DNA of 64,000 bases from Aurantiacibacter poecillastricola (GTDB taxonomy: Bacteria > Pseudomonadota > Alphaproteobacteria > Sphingomonadales > Sphingomonadaceae): assembly GCF_030730945.1 (NCBI RefSeq), contig NZ_JAVAMS010000002.1, forward strand, positions 124,001-188,000. Reading direction: 5' to 3'. The position numbers were made by a program, and so were the translations under genes. The notes below the pieces were generated by a model that worked only from the letters and a program-made list of their open reading frames with translations, made no database searches and was not told the origin of the DNA. Below, piece after piece: positions 47,790 to 56,601 of the stretch; within the stretch, counting starts at the first letter, position 1, and every line of letters begins with the position of its first letter.

Positions 47790-48699
47790 ATCCGATAATC
47801 GCGTCGACGAGCCCACCGGCACCGAATTCGTCGGCCATGAATGGGACGGCATCGAGGAGCTCAACACGCCGCTGCCGCGCTGGTGGCTCTACACCTTCTA
47901 CGCCACTGTCGTGTGGGCGCTGGTCTACGTGATCCTGTTCCCCGCCTGGCCCCTGATCGAGAAGGGCACTGAAGGCGTGCTGGGCTGGACCAGTCGTGGC
48001 CAGCTGGCCGAGGAAATGAGCGTTGCCGACCAGGCCCGCGCCAGCGTGCGGGAGGAAATCGCCCGCGTCCCGCTGGAACGTCTCTCCGACAATGCCCCGC
48101 TGATGCAGCAAGCCGTCGCCGGGGGACGCGCCGCGTTCCAGGTCAACTGCGTACAATGCCACGGTTCCGGCGCCGCAGGCAGCCAGGACCTTGGCTATCC
48201 CAATCTCAACGACGATGACTGGCTGTGGGGCGGCGATATTCGCGCAATCGAATACACGCTGGTGCACGGCATCCGCCAGCCCGGCGATCCGGAGACCCGG
48301 CAGAGCATCATGCCCTCCTTCCAGGGCATTCTGGATGAAGGGCAGGTCAACGCGGTCGTGGACCATGTCATGTCGCTTAGCGGGCAAGGGCCGTCCAATG
48401 CGGCAGGTGCCCAGCTGTTCGAGCAGAACTGCTCGATCTGCCACGGACCCGCAGGGCAGGGCATGCGCCAGTTCGGCGCGCCCAACCTGTCCGATGCCAT
48501 CTGGCTGCGAGGCGGCGACCGCGCGGATATCAGGGCGCAGATCCTTGATCCGAAAATGGGCATGATGCCCAAGTGGGAGGATCGTCTCGACCCGGTCACC
48601 ATCCAGATGCTGGCCGCCTACGTCCACTCGCTCGGGGGAGGTGAGGACTTCGTGGAAGTCGCCGAGGATCCCGAGGTAGAGGTCGATGAAGAACCCTGA
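47782..48699 (+). CDS. ccoP: cbb3 oxidase subunit III, dihaem cytochrome c
   Basis: The protein has 305 residues. The N-terminal VGHEWDGIEELNTPLPRWW and a membrane helix are typical of CcoP. Two cytochrome c domains carry CVQCH and CSICH, each with downstream methionine ligands (IMPSF, MMPKW). It accepts electrons from soluble cytochrome c or the bc1 complex. Its start overlaps ccoQ and its end overlaps ccoG by 14 nt. Confidence 0.96.
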   Translation: MGKSDNRVDEPTGTEFVGHEWDGIEELNTPLPRWWLYTFYATVVWALVYVILFPAWPLIEKGTEGVLGWTSRGQLAEEMSVADQARASVREEIARVPLERLSDNAPLMQQAVAGGRAAFQVNCVQCHGSGAAGSQDLGYPNLNDDDWLWGGDIRAIEYTLVHGIRQPGDPETRQSIMPSFQGILDEGQVNAVVDHVMSLSGQGPSNAAGAQLFEQNCSICHGPAGQGMRQFGAPNLSDAIWLRGGDRADIRAQILDPKMGMMPKWEDRLDPVTIQMLAAYVHSLGGGEDFVEVAEDPEVEVDEEP

Positions 48700-50140
48700 G
48701 CCCCAGCTGCACCACAGCCCGCTTGGAACATACCAGGCGCGGACCAAGGTTCATCCCCAGCGGATCGACGGGTTCTTCCGCCGCTTCAAGTGGCTGATCA
48801 TGCTCGTCACGCTGGGGATCTATTACGGCACGCCGTGGATCCGCTGGGACCGCGGACCCTACGCGCCCGACCAGGCGGTGCTGATCGACCTCGCGAACCG
48901 CCGGTTCTACATGTTCAACATCGAGATCTGGCCGCACGAATTCTATTTCGTGGCGGGCCTGTTGATCATGGCCGGCATCGGCCTGTTCCTCGTCACCAGC
49001 ATGGTGGGACGGGCGTGGTGCGGCTATGCCTGCCCGCAAACGGTGTGGACCGACCTGTTCCAGCATGTCGACCGCTTCGTGGACGGCGACCGGAACAAGC
49101 GAATGCGCCTCGATGCCGCACCCTGGACCGCCGGCAAGATCGCGCGGCGACTGTTCAAGTGGTCGATCTACCTGCTGATCGCCTTTGCCACGGGCGGCGC
49201 ATGGATCCTTTATTTCGCCGATGCGCCCACGCTGATCGCAGAGTTCTTCACTCTCGACGCGCCTTTCGTTGCCTATGCCACGGTCTTCATCCTGACGATG
49301 ACCACCTTCATCCTCGGCGGCTTCATGCGCGAGCAGGTGTGCATCTACATGTGCCCCTGGCCGCGCATCCAGACTGCGATGATGGACGAGAAGTCGCTCA
49401 CGGTCACCTACAAGGAGTGGCGCGGCGAACCGCGAGGAAGCGTGAAGAAGGCGCTGAGGAATCCCGACGAATACGGCGACTGCATAGACTGCAACCAGTG
49501 CGTGGCCGTGTGCCCGACGGGGTGGGACATCCGCAAGGGACCCGACATTTCCTGCATCACCTGCGCGCTTTGTATCGACGCCTGCGACAGGGTGATGGAC
49601 GAGGTCGGCCGCCCGCGCGGGCTGATCGACTATCTCACGCTCGAGGACTCCCAAGGTGAAACCCGGGGTCAGGACCACCGCCCGACCTGGAAGAAGGTGC
49701 TGCGTCCGCGCTCGATCCTCTATTTCCTCGTCTGGGCGGGCATCGGCCTTGGCCTGCTGTTCGCGCTGGGTGCGCGCAGCCATACCGAGATCGCTGCCGC
49801 GCCCGATCGCAACCCACCCTACATGCTGATGAGCGATGGCTCCGTTCGCAACAACTACACGCTCCGCCTGCGCAACATGGAAGCGCGCCCCCGCACAATG
49901 CGCGTGGGCATCGAGGGGCTGGAGGGGGCGACCATGTGGTCCGAAACGATGAACAACGAAGACGCAGCCCGCACCATCGAGGTGGATGTTCCCGCCGATG
50001 CCACGCGCAACCTGCGCGTCTATGTCCGCTCCCTCTGGGGCACACCGGCGCAGGACTTCACCTTCTCGGTCACATCGCTCGACGAGCAGGCCGAGAGCGA
50101 TGCGGTGGAAACCCGCTTTGTAACACCGGGAGAGGAATGA
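48686..50140 (+). CDS. ccoG: cbb3 oxidase assembly protein CcoG (cupric reductase, ferredoxin-like)
   Basis: The protein has 484 residues. Membrane helices are followed by MVGRAWCGYACPQTVW and MREQVCIYMCPWPRIQ, then two 4Fe-4S motifs, CIDCNQCVAVCP and CITCALCIDACD, and a C-terminal periplasmic Ig-like domain (FixG C-terminal domain). CcoG reduces Cu(II) to Cu(I) for CuB assembly. It overlaps ccoP and ccoH. Confidence 0.95.
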   Translation: MKNPEPQLHHSPLGTYQARTKVHPQRIDGFFRRFKWLIMLVTLGIYYGTPWIRWDRGPYAPDQAVLIDLANRRFYMFNIEIWPHEFYFVAGLLIMAGIGLFLVTSMVGRAWCGYACPQTVWTDLFQHVDRFVDGDRNKRMRLDAAPWTAGKIARRLFKWSIYLLIAFATGGAWILYFADAPTLIAEFFTLDAPFVAYATVFILTMTTFILGGFMREQVCIYMCPWPRIQTAMMDEKSLTVTYKEWRGEPRGSVKKALRNPDEYGDCIDCNQCVAVCPTGWDIRKGPDISCITCALCIDACDRVMDEVGRPRGLIDYLTLEDSQGETRGQDHRPTWKKVLRPRSILYFLVWAGIGLGLLFALGARSHTEIAAAPDRNPPYMLMSDGSVRNNYTLRLRNMEARPRTMRVGIEGLEGATMWSETMNNEDAARTIEVDVPADATRNLRVYVRSLWGTPAQDFTFSVTSLDEQAESDAVETRFVTPGEE

Positions 50141-50598
50141 TGCCCAGCAAGCCCATCTGCCGCTTTACCGGCTGGCACATGACCGCGATCGTCGTTGCAT
50201 TCTTCGGCACCGTGGCGGCGGTGAACTTTACCATGGCGAGCTATGCCAGCTCCACCTTCGGCGGGGTGGTGGTGAAGAACTCATACGTCGCCAGCCAGAA
50301 ATTCAACGGCTGGCTGGAGGAAGCGCGCGAAAGCGAGGCTTTGGGCTGGAACGTCGTCACGACATGGCGGCCCGATGGACGGCTGGTGGTGTCCGTCGAT
50401 AACGCTCCCGATCATATCGTGGCGCAGGCTACCGCGCGCCATCCGCTCGGTCGCAAGCCCGACCGCTTGCTGACGTTCACGCGCCTGGGCGAAGGGACAT
50501 ACCTCTCCGACGAGAGCCTTCCCGCAGGTCGCTGGACCTTGCGGCTCGAACTGTCCGATGGCTCGGCAACATGGCGGCGCGAGGACCACCTTTCGTGA
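50137..50598 (+). CDS. ccoH: FixH-family assembly protein
   Basis: The protein has 153 residues. An N-terminal helix (MTAIVVAFFGTVAAVNFTM) is followed by VVVKNSYVASQKFNGWL, the FixH hallmark, and a periplasmic domain. It is needed for stable cbb3 assembly. Two adjacent ATG codons (50137 and 50140) are possible; the first overlaps the ccoG stop. It ends inside the ccoI start. Confidence 0.92.
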   Translation: MMPSKPICRFTGWHMTAIVVAFFGTVAAVNFTMASYASSTFGGVVVKNSYVASQKFNGWLEEARESEALGWNVVTTWRPDGRLVVSVDNAPDHIVAQATARHPLGRKPDRLLTFTRLGEGTYLSDESLPAGRWTLRLELSDGSATWRREDHLS

Positions 50599-52709
50599 CC
50601 GCGCTTCCTGACCTGTCGCCCGAAAGGACCAGCGTTCTGGCGGTGCCGGGAATGCATTGCGCCGGCTGCATGAGCAAGGTGGAACGCGGCCTGCTTGCCC
50701 ACGAAGGCGTGCTCACGGCGCGGGTCAACCTGTCCTCCCGCATGGTGACGGTGACGCATGACGAGCGGGTGGACGAGGGCGACCTCACCGCCTTCCTCGC
50801 CGATGCGGGCTTCGAGGCTCAGCCGCGTCGATCTCCTGCGCAGAAACCCTACAGCGCGGTGAAGCCCCTGCTGGCGCCGCTGGCTGTGGCGGCCTTCGCG
50901 GCCATGAACGTGATGCTGCTGTCGGTCAGCGTTTGGTCCGGTGCGGAGGGTTCCACCAGGGAACTGTTCCACTGGATTTCTGCGCTGATCGCGCTGCCTG
51001 CCATCGGTTTTGCAGGGCGGCCCTTCTTCAAATCCGCCTGGAGCGCGCTGAAAAAGGGGCGCACCAATATGGACGTGCCCATCTCGCTCGGCGTGCTGAT
51101 AGCCAGCGCGCTCAGCCTGTACGAAACATGGGTGGGCGGGGCGCATGCCTGGTTCGACGGAGCCCTGATGCTGCTCACTTTCCTGCTGGCGGGGCGGGTT
51201 CTGGACGCGATGATGCGCGATAGGGCGCGCAGCGGCGTCGAAGCGCTCGTAAACCAGGTGGCAAAAGGTGCGCAGGTGCTGGGGAGCGATGGTGCCTGCA
51301 AATACCTCGCTGCGGAAGACCTGCGGCCAGGCATGGTCATGCGCGTCGCTGCCGGTGAGCGGATGGCGGCCGATGGCACGATCGTGCGGGGCAAGAGCCG
51401 CTTCGACCAGTCCTTGCTGACGGGGGAAAGCCAGCCCGTCCCGCTTGTCGAAGGTGAGCATGCGCTGGCGGGCACGCTGAATGTCGAGGCGCCGGTGGAT
51501 GTGCGGGTATCGGGCGCAGGGCGCGATACGACCCTCGCCGAGATCGCGCGACTGATGGAAGCGAGCACACAGGATCGCAGCCGCTATGTCCGCATCGCCG
51601 ACCGTGCCGCGCGCTATTATGCGCCTGCCGTCCATTCGCTGGCCCTGCTGACCGTGGTCGGCTGGCTGGTGGCTGGCGCTTCCCTGTACGAGGCGCTGGT
51701 GATCGGGGTGGCGGTGCTGATCATCACCTGTCCCTGCGCGCTGGGGCTTGCCGTGCCGGTGGCGCAGGTGGTGGCGAGCGGGGCGCTGATGCGCACGGGG
51801 ATCATGGTGAAGGACGGCTCCGCTTTCGAGCGGCTCGCCAGCGTGGACCGCGCGCTGCTGGACAAGACCGGTACGCTGACGCTGGGCCGACCGGTGCCGG
51901 ACGAAGCGGCGCTTTCGGCGCTGACGGATTCGGACGCGGCCATCGCCCTCGCGCTTGCTTCGCATAGCCGCCACCCTCTTTCGCGGGCGCTCGACAAGGC
52001 GCTGGTGGGTAAGGGCGTGAAAGCCGCGGTGCTCCACGATGTGAGAGAGGTGGCGGGCGAAGGCGTCTTCGCCGTTTACGAAGGCCGCAAGGTGGCGCTT
52101 CGGCGGCCCGATAGCGCGGGGACGACTGCCGTGCTGCTGCAGACGGGTGAGGGTGCGGATCGCCTTATCCCCTTCGCCGACAGCCTGCGGCCCGATGCCA
52201 GGGAGGCGGTGGCGGCTCTGGACAAGGCCGGGGTCGAATGTTCGATCCTGTCCGGCGACAGGCCCGAAGCGGTGGCTCAGATCGCGCGAGATACCGGCCT
52301 TATGGCAAACGCGAATGCTCGCCCCGACGACAAGCAGGCTCTCGTCGCCCGGCTTCGCGCGTCCGGTCGCAAGGTGCTGATGGTGGGCGACGGGTTGAAC
52401 GATGGCCCCGCGCTTGCCGCTGCCGATGCCTCCATTGCGCCCGGTTCGGCCAGCGACGTCGGATTGCAGGCTGCCGACTTCGTCTTCGTGCAGGATTCGC
52501 TCGACGCCCTTCCCAGGACGCTGCGCGCCGCTCGTCGCACGATGAGGGTCGTGAAGCAGAATTTCGGACTCGCCATCATCTACAATATCTTCGCCGTTCC
52601 GCTGGCCATCGCCGGGCTCGTGACGCCGCTCATCGCCGCCATCGCCATGTCGGCGAGCTCGCTGCTGGTGGTGGCCAATTCGCTCCGGCTGGCGAGGGTC
52701 GCGCGGTGA
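50595..52709 (+). CDS. ccoI: Copper-transporting P-type ATPase CcoI
   Basis: The protein has 704 residues from a GTG that overlaps ccoH (GTGA). The N-terminal heavy-metal domain has GMHCAGC. Membrane helix 6 carries the ion-binding CPC motif (TCPCALGLA). The phosphorylation loop is DKTGTLT with the phospho-Asp, preceded by LLTGESQPV, and the hinge is GDGLNDGPAL. CcoI moves Cu(I) for CuB of the oxidase. It lies within ccoGHIS as usual. Confidence 0.95.
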   Translation: MTALPDLSPERTSVLAVPGMHCAGCMSKVERGLLAHEGVLTARVNLSSRMVTVTHDERVDEGDLTAFLADAGFEAQPRRSPAQKPYSAVKPLLAPLAVAAFAAMNVMLLSVSVWSGAEGSTRELFHWISALIALPAIGFAGRPFFKSAWSALKKGRTNMDVPISLGVLIASALSLYETWVGGAHAWFDGALMLLTFLLAGRVLDAMMRDRARSGVEALVNQVAKGAQVLGSDGACKYLAAEDLRPGMVMRVAAGERMAADGTIVRGKSRFDQSLLTGESQPVPLVEGEHALAGTLNVEAPVDVRVSGAGRDTTLAEIARLMEASTQDRSRYVRIADRAARYYAPAVHSLALLTVVGWLVAGASLYEALVIGVAVLIITCPCALGLAVPVAQVVASGALMRTGIMVKDGSAFERLASVDRALLDKTGTLTLGRPVPDEAALSALTDSDAAIALALASHSRHPLSRALDKALVGKGVKAAVLHDVREVAGEGVFAVYEGRKVALRRPDSAGTTAVLLQTGEGADRLIPFADSLRPDAREAVAALDKAGVECSILSGDRPEAVAQIARDTGLMANANARPDDKQALVARLRASGRKVLMVGDGLNDGPALAAADASIAPGSASDVGLQAADFVFVQDSLDALPRTLRAARRTMRVVKQNFGLAIIYNIFAVPLAIAGLVTPLIAAIAMSASSLLVVANSLRLARVAR

Positions 52710-52867
52710 ACGGCGTTCTCGTCCTCCTTCCCATCGCCCTCTTGCTGGGAGCCATCGGGCTGGCTGCATTCTTCTGGGCGCTGCGCAACAACCAGTTCGA
52801 CGATCCCGACGGCGCGGCCGCGCGCATCCTGATCGACGAGGACGAGGATGGGGACGGGAGGGCATGA
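52706..52867 (+). CDS. ccoS: cbb3 oxidase maturation protein CcoS
   Basis: The protein has 53 residues, starting with GTG in the ccoI stop. A single helix (LVLLPIALLLGAIGLAAFFWAL) is followed by RNNQFDDPDGAAARIL, the CcoS signature. It is needed for haem and copper insertion. It overlaps the next small gene by ATGA. Confidence 0.93.
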   Translation: MNGVLVLLPIALLLGAIGLAAFFWALRNNQFDDPDGAAARILIDEDEDGDGRA

Positions 52868-53094
52868 GCGCAGGTCTGGGGATCATTGGCCTCGCGGCGC
52901 TGGTGCCGGCGATACTCGGCGGCGTCGCCCAGCCCGGCGGCTCACCCGGAGAGCTGCTGGTGGCCATGTGCCAGGGTGGCACTTTCGCGATTCCGCTGGA
53001 ACGAGAGGGCCCTCCTGCCATGCCGGTGACGATCTGCTGCGCAAAGGGGTGCCACCGGCGCGGGGAGCGCAAACTCGTTGATCCAGAACAATGA
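52864..53094 (+). CDS. Small unknown protein at the end of the cco operon
   Basis: The protein has 76 residues and overlaps ccoS by ATGA, which supports real translation. It starts with a hydrophobic stretch (LGIIGLAALVPAILGGVA) that could be an anchor or signal, and has an ELLVAMCQGGTFAIPLE segment and a Cys-rich tail, VTICCAKGCHRR. I do not recognise it with certainty; it recalls small DUF2946-like proteins that occur near copper genes. A role in copper handling for the oxidase is only a guess. The 3' end overlaps the FNR-like site before hemN. Confidence 0.65.
   Translation: MSAGLGIIGLAALVPAILGGVAQPGGSPGELLVAMCQGGTFAIPLEREGPPAMPVTICCAKGCHRRGERKLVDPEQ
53078..53091. promoter_or_regulatory. 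FNR-box-like site upstream of hemN
   Basis: TTGAT-CCAG-AACAA matches the FNR consensus at 9 of 10 positions. It is centred about 42 bp before ATG 53127, so a -41.5 site would place the transcript start almost at the start codon. Confidence 0.6.
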
Positions 53095-53126
53095 TCGCCT
53101 GGCCGCGCGGACCTAGGGACAATCGC

Positions 53127-54440
53127 ATGTGGCCCTATCATCCCCAGCTTCTCGCGACACCCGTGCCCCGTTACACGAGCTATCCCACGGCGGCAGAGTT
53201 CACCGACGACATCGGTCCAGCCGACCTCGCCGAGGCCATTTCGGCGGCGACGGGCGAGGTGTCGCTCTACATCCACATCCCTTTCTGCGAGAAGATCTGC
53301 TGGTACTGTGGTTGCAACACAGCCGCCGCCAATCGCGCCCAGCGCCTCGCCAGCTATCTGGAGGCGCTGCACCGCGAGATCGCGCTGGTTGCCGCCCTGC
53401 TTCCCGCCAATGCACGGGTCACCCGCATTTCCTTTGGCGGCGGCAGTCCCAATGCGCTGGCGCCGGTCGACTTCGTGCACCTGTTCGAGCAGTTGGTAAT
53501 CAAGTTCCCGCTCGATAAGCCCGTCGTCTCGGTCGAGCTCGATCCGCGCACGCTGACGCCCGAGTGGAAAGCCGTGCTTGCCGGGATCGGTGCCAGCCAT
53601 GCCAGCATGGGCGTGCAGACCTTCGCGCCGCGCCTGCAGCAGGCGATCGGGCGCGTGCAACCGATGGAGATGATCGAAAAGGGCGTCACCATCCTGCGCG
53701 CGGCGGGCATAACCTCGATGAATTTCGACCTGATGTATGGTCTCCCTGGCCAGACGATGGAGGAGCTGGACGAGTCGCTGGACTATGCGCGGCGCTTCGG
53801 CGCGGATCGTATCGCCCTGTTCGGCTATGCCCATGTACCGGGGATGTTTCCCCGCCAGCGCCAGATCGATGACAGCCAGCTACCGGGAAGCGAGCAACGC
53901 TTCGCGATGGCCGCGAGAGGGCATGAGCGCCTTGTCGAGGCAGGCTACCAAGCCATCGGCTTCGACCATTTCGCGCTGCCGTCGGACCCGCTCGCTGTCG
54001 CTGCGCGCGAGGGACGGCTGCGGCGCAATTTCCAGGGCTTCACCGAGGATCAGGCGCCAAGGCTCATCGGCCTGGGTGCCTCTGCCATCAGCGCCTTTCC
54101 CGGCCTGCTGGCGCAGAACGAGAAGAACTCCGGCCGCTACCGCATGCTGCTTTCGCAGGACGAACTGACGGCGACGCGCGGCAAGCGCCGCACTATCGAG
54201 GACCGCCGCTGCGGCGCCATCATAGAAGAGCTGCTTTGCCGCGGCCGAGCCCGCGTCGATGCCGCCACGCTGGATGCTGCCCGCGACAGGCTGGCGCCCT
54301 ATATCGAGAGCGGCCTATGCGCGATCGACAATGGCGCCGTCACCATCGGCGAACACGCGGTGCCCTATGCCCGCTCCATCGCCGCTGCCTTCGATCCCTA
54401 TCGGCAGGTGAGCGCGCGCAAGTTCAGTTCCGCCATCTGA
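53127..54440 (+). CDS. hemN: Oxygen-independent coproporphyrinogen III dehydrogenase
   Basis: The protein has 437 residues. The radical-SAM cluster motif C-x3-C-x2-C is in IPFCEKICWYCGCNT, preceded by PRYTSYPTAAEF, which is specific for HemN. RISFGGGSPNAL and MYGLPGQTMEELDESL are further family segments. It makes protoporphyrinogen without O2, supplying haem for the cbb3 oxidase at low oxygen. ATG 53127 with AGGGA upstream is preferred over 53091, which would overlap the FNR-like site and add unconserved residues. Confidence 0.94.
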   Translation: MWPYHPQLLATPVPRYTSYPTAAEFTDDIGPADLAEAISAATGEVSLYIHIPFCEKICWYCGCNTAAANRAQRLASYLEALHREIALVAALLPANARVTRISFGGGSPNALAPVDFVHLFEQLVIKFPLDKPVVSVELDPRTLTPEWKAVLAGIGASHASMGVQTFAPRLQQAIGRVQPMEMIEKGVTILRAAGITSMNFDLMYGLPGQTMEELDESLDYARRFGADRIALFGYAHVPGMFPRQRQIDDSQLPGSEQRFAMAARGHERLVEAGYQAIGFDHFALPSDPLAVAAREGRLRRNFQGFTEDQAPRLIGLGASAISAFPGLLAQNEKNSGRYRMLLSQDELTATRGKRRTIEDRRCGAIIEELLCRGRARVDAATLDAARDRLAPYIESGLCAIDNGAVTIGEHAVPYARSIAAAFDPYRQVSARKFSSAI

Positions 54441-54460
54441 GGCGCCGACCCGGCCCGCCC

Positions 54461-54497
54461 CGAAAGAAAGGGCCTCGCGGCATAGGCCACGAGGCCC
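54461..54497 (-). terminator. Rho-independent terminator after ligB
   Basis: GGGCCTCG (54470-54477) pairs with CGAGGCCC (54490-54497). On the minus strand it is followed by TTTCTTTCG, giving a terminator just after the ligB stop. On the plus strand there is no T-tract. Confidence 0.75.
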
Positions 54498-54526
54498 AAG
54501 TCTGGGAGAAGTGGTCGGAAGGGAGT

Positions 54527-55381
54527 TCAGGCGCCGACCGTCGCCCTGTTCTCCAGCAGTACCGTGGCCGCCGCCGTGTTGGAAATCGGCACGTGGTAGT
54601 TGCTGGCCAATTCGCGCACGCTGCCGCGCATCGCTCCGCGTGCGGCGATCCAGTTGAGGATTTCCACGCCCTGGCTGCCAGCCAGCTCCACGATATCGAG
54701 CGTGTCGTGCTGCAACAGCGCCTCGGGATCGGGGGCGAGGTTGCGCAGGCAGAACTTGTCGTAATCGGTGTTGATGTGCCCCGCGCGCTCGCCTTCCAGC
54801 TGGTGCGAGAGCCCGCCAGTGCCGAAGACGATCACTTTCTCGTCGCCTGCGAAGCTCTCGATCGCGCGGCCCACCGCCTTGCCCAGATCGAAACAGCGCT
54901 TGGGGCTGGGAAGGGGATGCTGCACGGTGTTTATGGCGATGGGCACCAGCTTGACGGGGAAGGCGTCTTCGCCGGGCCAGCATAGCTCGAACGGCACGGC
55001 AACCGCGTGGTCCACCAGCATGGATTGGCAGGTGACCGGGTCGAACTCGCTTTCCACGACGTGTTCTATGATGTGCCACGAAAGGTCCGTATGGCCGGGA
55101 TAGGGCCGCTTGAAGGCAATGCCCCATCCCTCGTCTTCGTGCCGGTATTCAGGCGCCGCGCCGATGGCGAATGTCGGCATCTTGTCGAGGAAGAAGTTCA
55201 GACCGTGGTCGTTGTAGAAGACCACGGCGACATCGGGTCTTTCCGCTGCAAGGAACCTGTGCACCGGGTCGAAGCCGTCGAAGAAGGGCTTCCAGTACGG
55301 GTCCTGCTGCAAGCCCTTCGCAATCGCATTGCCAATGCCGGGCACGTGGCTGGTGAAGACGCTTCCGCAGATCCCGCTCAT
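54527..55381 (-). CDS. ligB: Class III extradiol dioxygenase, LigB-like (beta) subunit
   Basis: The protein has 284 residues. The LigB fold is recognised from TSHVPGIGNAIAKG at the N-terminus (a His metal ligand), VVFYNDHGLNFFLDKMPTF (a second His) and VIVFGTGGLSHQLEGE near the C-terminus. LigAB opens the ring of protocatechuate between carbons 4 and 5; gallate and other relatives are alternatives. The ATG overlaps the ligA stop (ATGA). Confidence 0.88.
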   Translation of the reverse strand: MSGICGSVFTSHVPGIGNAIAKGLQQDPYWKPFFDGFDPVHRFLAAERPDVAVVFYNDHGLNFFLDKMPTFAIGAAPEYRHEDEGWGIAFKRPYPGHTDLSWHIIEHVVESEFDPVTCQSMLVDHAVAVPFELCWPGEDAFPVKLVPIAINTVQHPLPSPKRCFDLGKAVGRAIESFAGDEKVIVFGTGGLSHQLEGERAGHINTDYDKFCLRNLAPDPEALLQHDTLDIVELAGSQGVEILNWIAARGAMRGSVRELASNYHVPISNTAAATVLLENRATVGA

Positions 55382-55785
55382 GCCACGATCCTTGCATCGT
55401 CCGCCCGGCGGCTTTCGGTCATGGCGTGGCTCAGCAGGCTCGCCTTGAAATCTTCCAGCGACATGCCGGTCTGCAAGGCGCCAAGGTCCTGCACGTTGAG
55501 GCCGAGTATGCCGGCGAGCTTGGCGAGGTAATAGACGTTCCCGCCCGCCTCCAGCATCGCGGGCACATCGCGTTCGCGCACGGCCTTGCGCTGGGCTTCG
55601 TTGAGCCTGAAGCGGTCCATATAGGCCTCTTCATCCGCGACGAAGGCGGCGCGGTTTTCGGCATGGTTGAAGGAATAGCACATCGCGTTGAGAGCGAAGC
55701 CGGCCTGCGCCGCATCGCCATCGAAGATGAGCGTTCCGGGAATGGCGCGCTTTCCGCCATGCAGCTGTTTCGAGAACGGAAGCAT
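55378..55785 (-). CDS. ligA: Extradiol dioxygenase, LigA-like (alpha) subunit
   Basis: The protein has 135 residues from ATG 55785 after CAGGAGA. Typical LigA segments are NAMCYSFNHAENRAAFVADE, AYMDRFRLNEAQRKAV, GGNVYYLAKLAGILG and SLEDFKASLLSHAM. The small alpha subunit lines the active site of the LigAB complex. No other protocatechuate meta-pathway gene (ligC, ligI, ligJ) is in the window. Confidence 0.87.
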   Translation of the reverse strand: MLPFSKQLHGGKRAIPGTLIFDGDAAQAGFALNAMCYSFNHAENRAAFVADEEAYMDRFRLNEAQRKAVRERDVPAMLEAGGNVYYLAKLAGILGLNVQDLGALQTGMSLEDFKASLLSHAMTESRRADDARIVA

Positions 55786-55865
55786 TGCAGGTCTCCTGTT
55801 TGCAGGGCCTGTCCTGCCCCTGCGCCGGGCGCGAGGCATTGTCCGAAATCAAATTGCCGTACTGG

Positions 55866-56498
55866 CTAGGCTGCGTCGGGCTGGTTCGAGGGATGGGCGC
55901 GCTCGAAGGCGGGGAGGGCGAGGCACGCCTCCTCGATCCGCACCATGCGCGGGCTGTCGGAGAGATCGTATTCGAAGCGCCGCGCATTGTAGAGCTGCGG
56001 GATCAGCACCGCCTCGAACAGGCCGGGCGTATCGAAGAGGAAGTCGCCTGTATCCAGCTGTTCTAGTCGCTTCTCCACCGGCACCAGCGTCTTGGCGAGC
56101 CAGTGGCGATACCAGGTGTTTATCTCGTCCTGCGAATGGCCGAGTTCGTTCTTCAGATACTTGAGCACCGGCAGGTTCAGCGGCGCGTGCAGTTCCGTGG
56201 CAAGGGCATAGGCCAGTTCGCGCGCGGTGAAGCGGTCCTCTACATCCGCGGGCAGCAGGGGCGCATCGGGATAGCGCTCGTCCAGCCATTCGATGATGGC
56301 CATGCTTTGTGCCCTGTCGCGGCCATTCGCCTCCAGCATGGGCACACTGGCGAAGGGGTTGCGCGAGGTGAAGGGCTCGCCCCTCTGTGCTGCTTCCAGC
56401 AGGTTTACCGGGTCCTGCTCATAGGCGATGCCCTTTAGTTCCAGCGCGCAGCGCAAGCGGTAGCTGGTCGAGCTTCGCCAGTATCCAAACAGCTTCAT
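55866..56498 (-). CDS. maiA: Maleylacetoacetate isomerase (zeta-class GST)
   Basis: The protein has 210 residues, starting MKLFGYWRSSTSYRLRCALEL. The SSTSYR segment is the glutathione-activating zeta-GST motif. ASVPMLEANGRDRAQSMAIIEWLDE and a C-terminal helical domain follow. It isomerises maleylacetoacetate to fumarylacetoacetate using glutathione. CAGGAGG precedes the ATG. It is divergent from hmgA and fahA, giving a complete homogentisate branch. Confidence 0.92.
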   Translation of the reverse strand: MKLFGYWRSSTSYRLRCALELKGIAYEQDPVNLLEAAQRGEPFTSRNPFASVPMLEANGRDRAQSMAIIEWLDERYPDAPLLPADVEDRFTARELAYALATELHAPLNLPVLKYLKNELGHSQDEINTWYRHWLAKTLVPVEKRLEQLDTGDFLFDTPGLFEAVLIPQLYNARRFEYDLSDSPRMVRIEEACLALPAFERAHPSNQPDAA

Positions 56499-56601
56499 CG
56501 GCACCTCCTGCGGTTTCGGTCGTTGGCCCCTTACGAGCATTGATAACAAGCGCCAAGCGAGGCATGAGGTCCTGAAAAGAAGTTTCAGGTGAGACTATCG
56601 G

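Noticed and set aside
50412..53834. 1140-codon minus-strand frame across ccoI, ccoS and hemN
   Set aside because: It spans several real genes in antisense; composition (His, Arg, Gln rich) and lack of domains mark it as a shadow.
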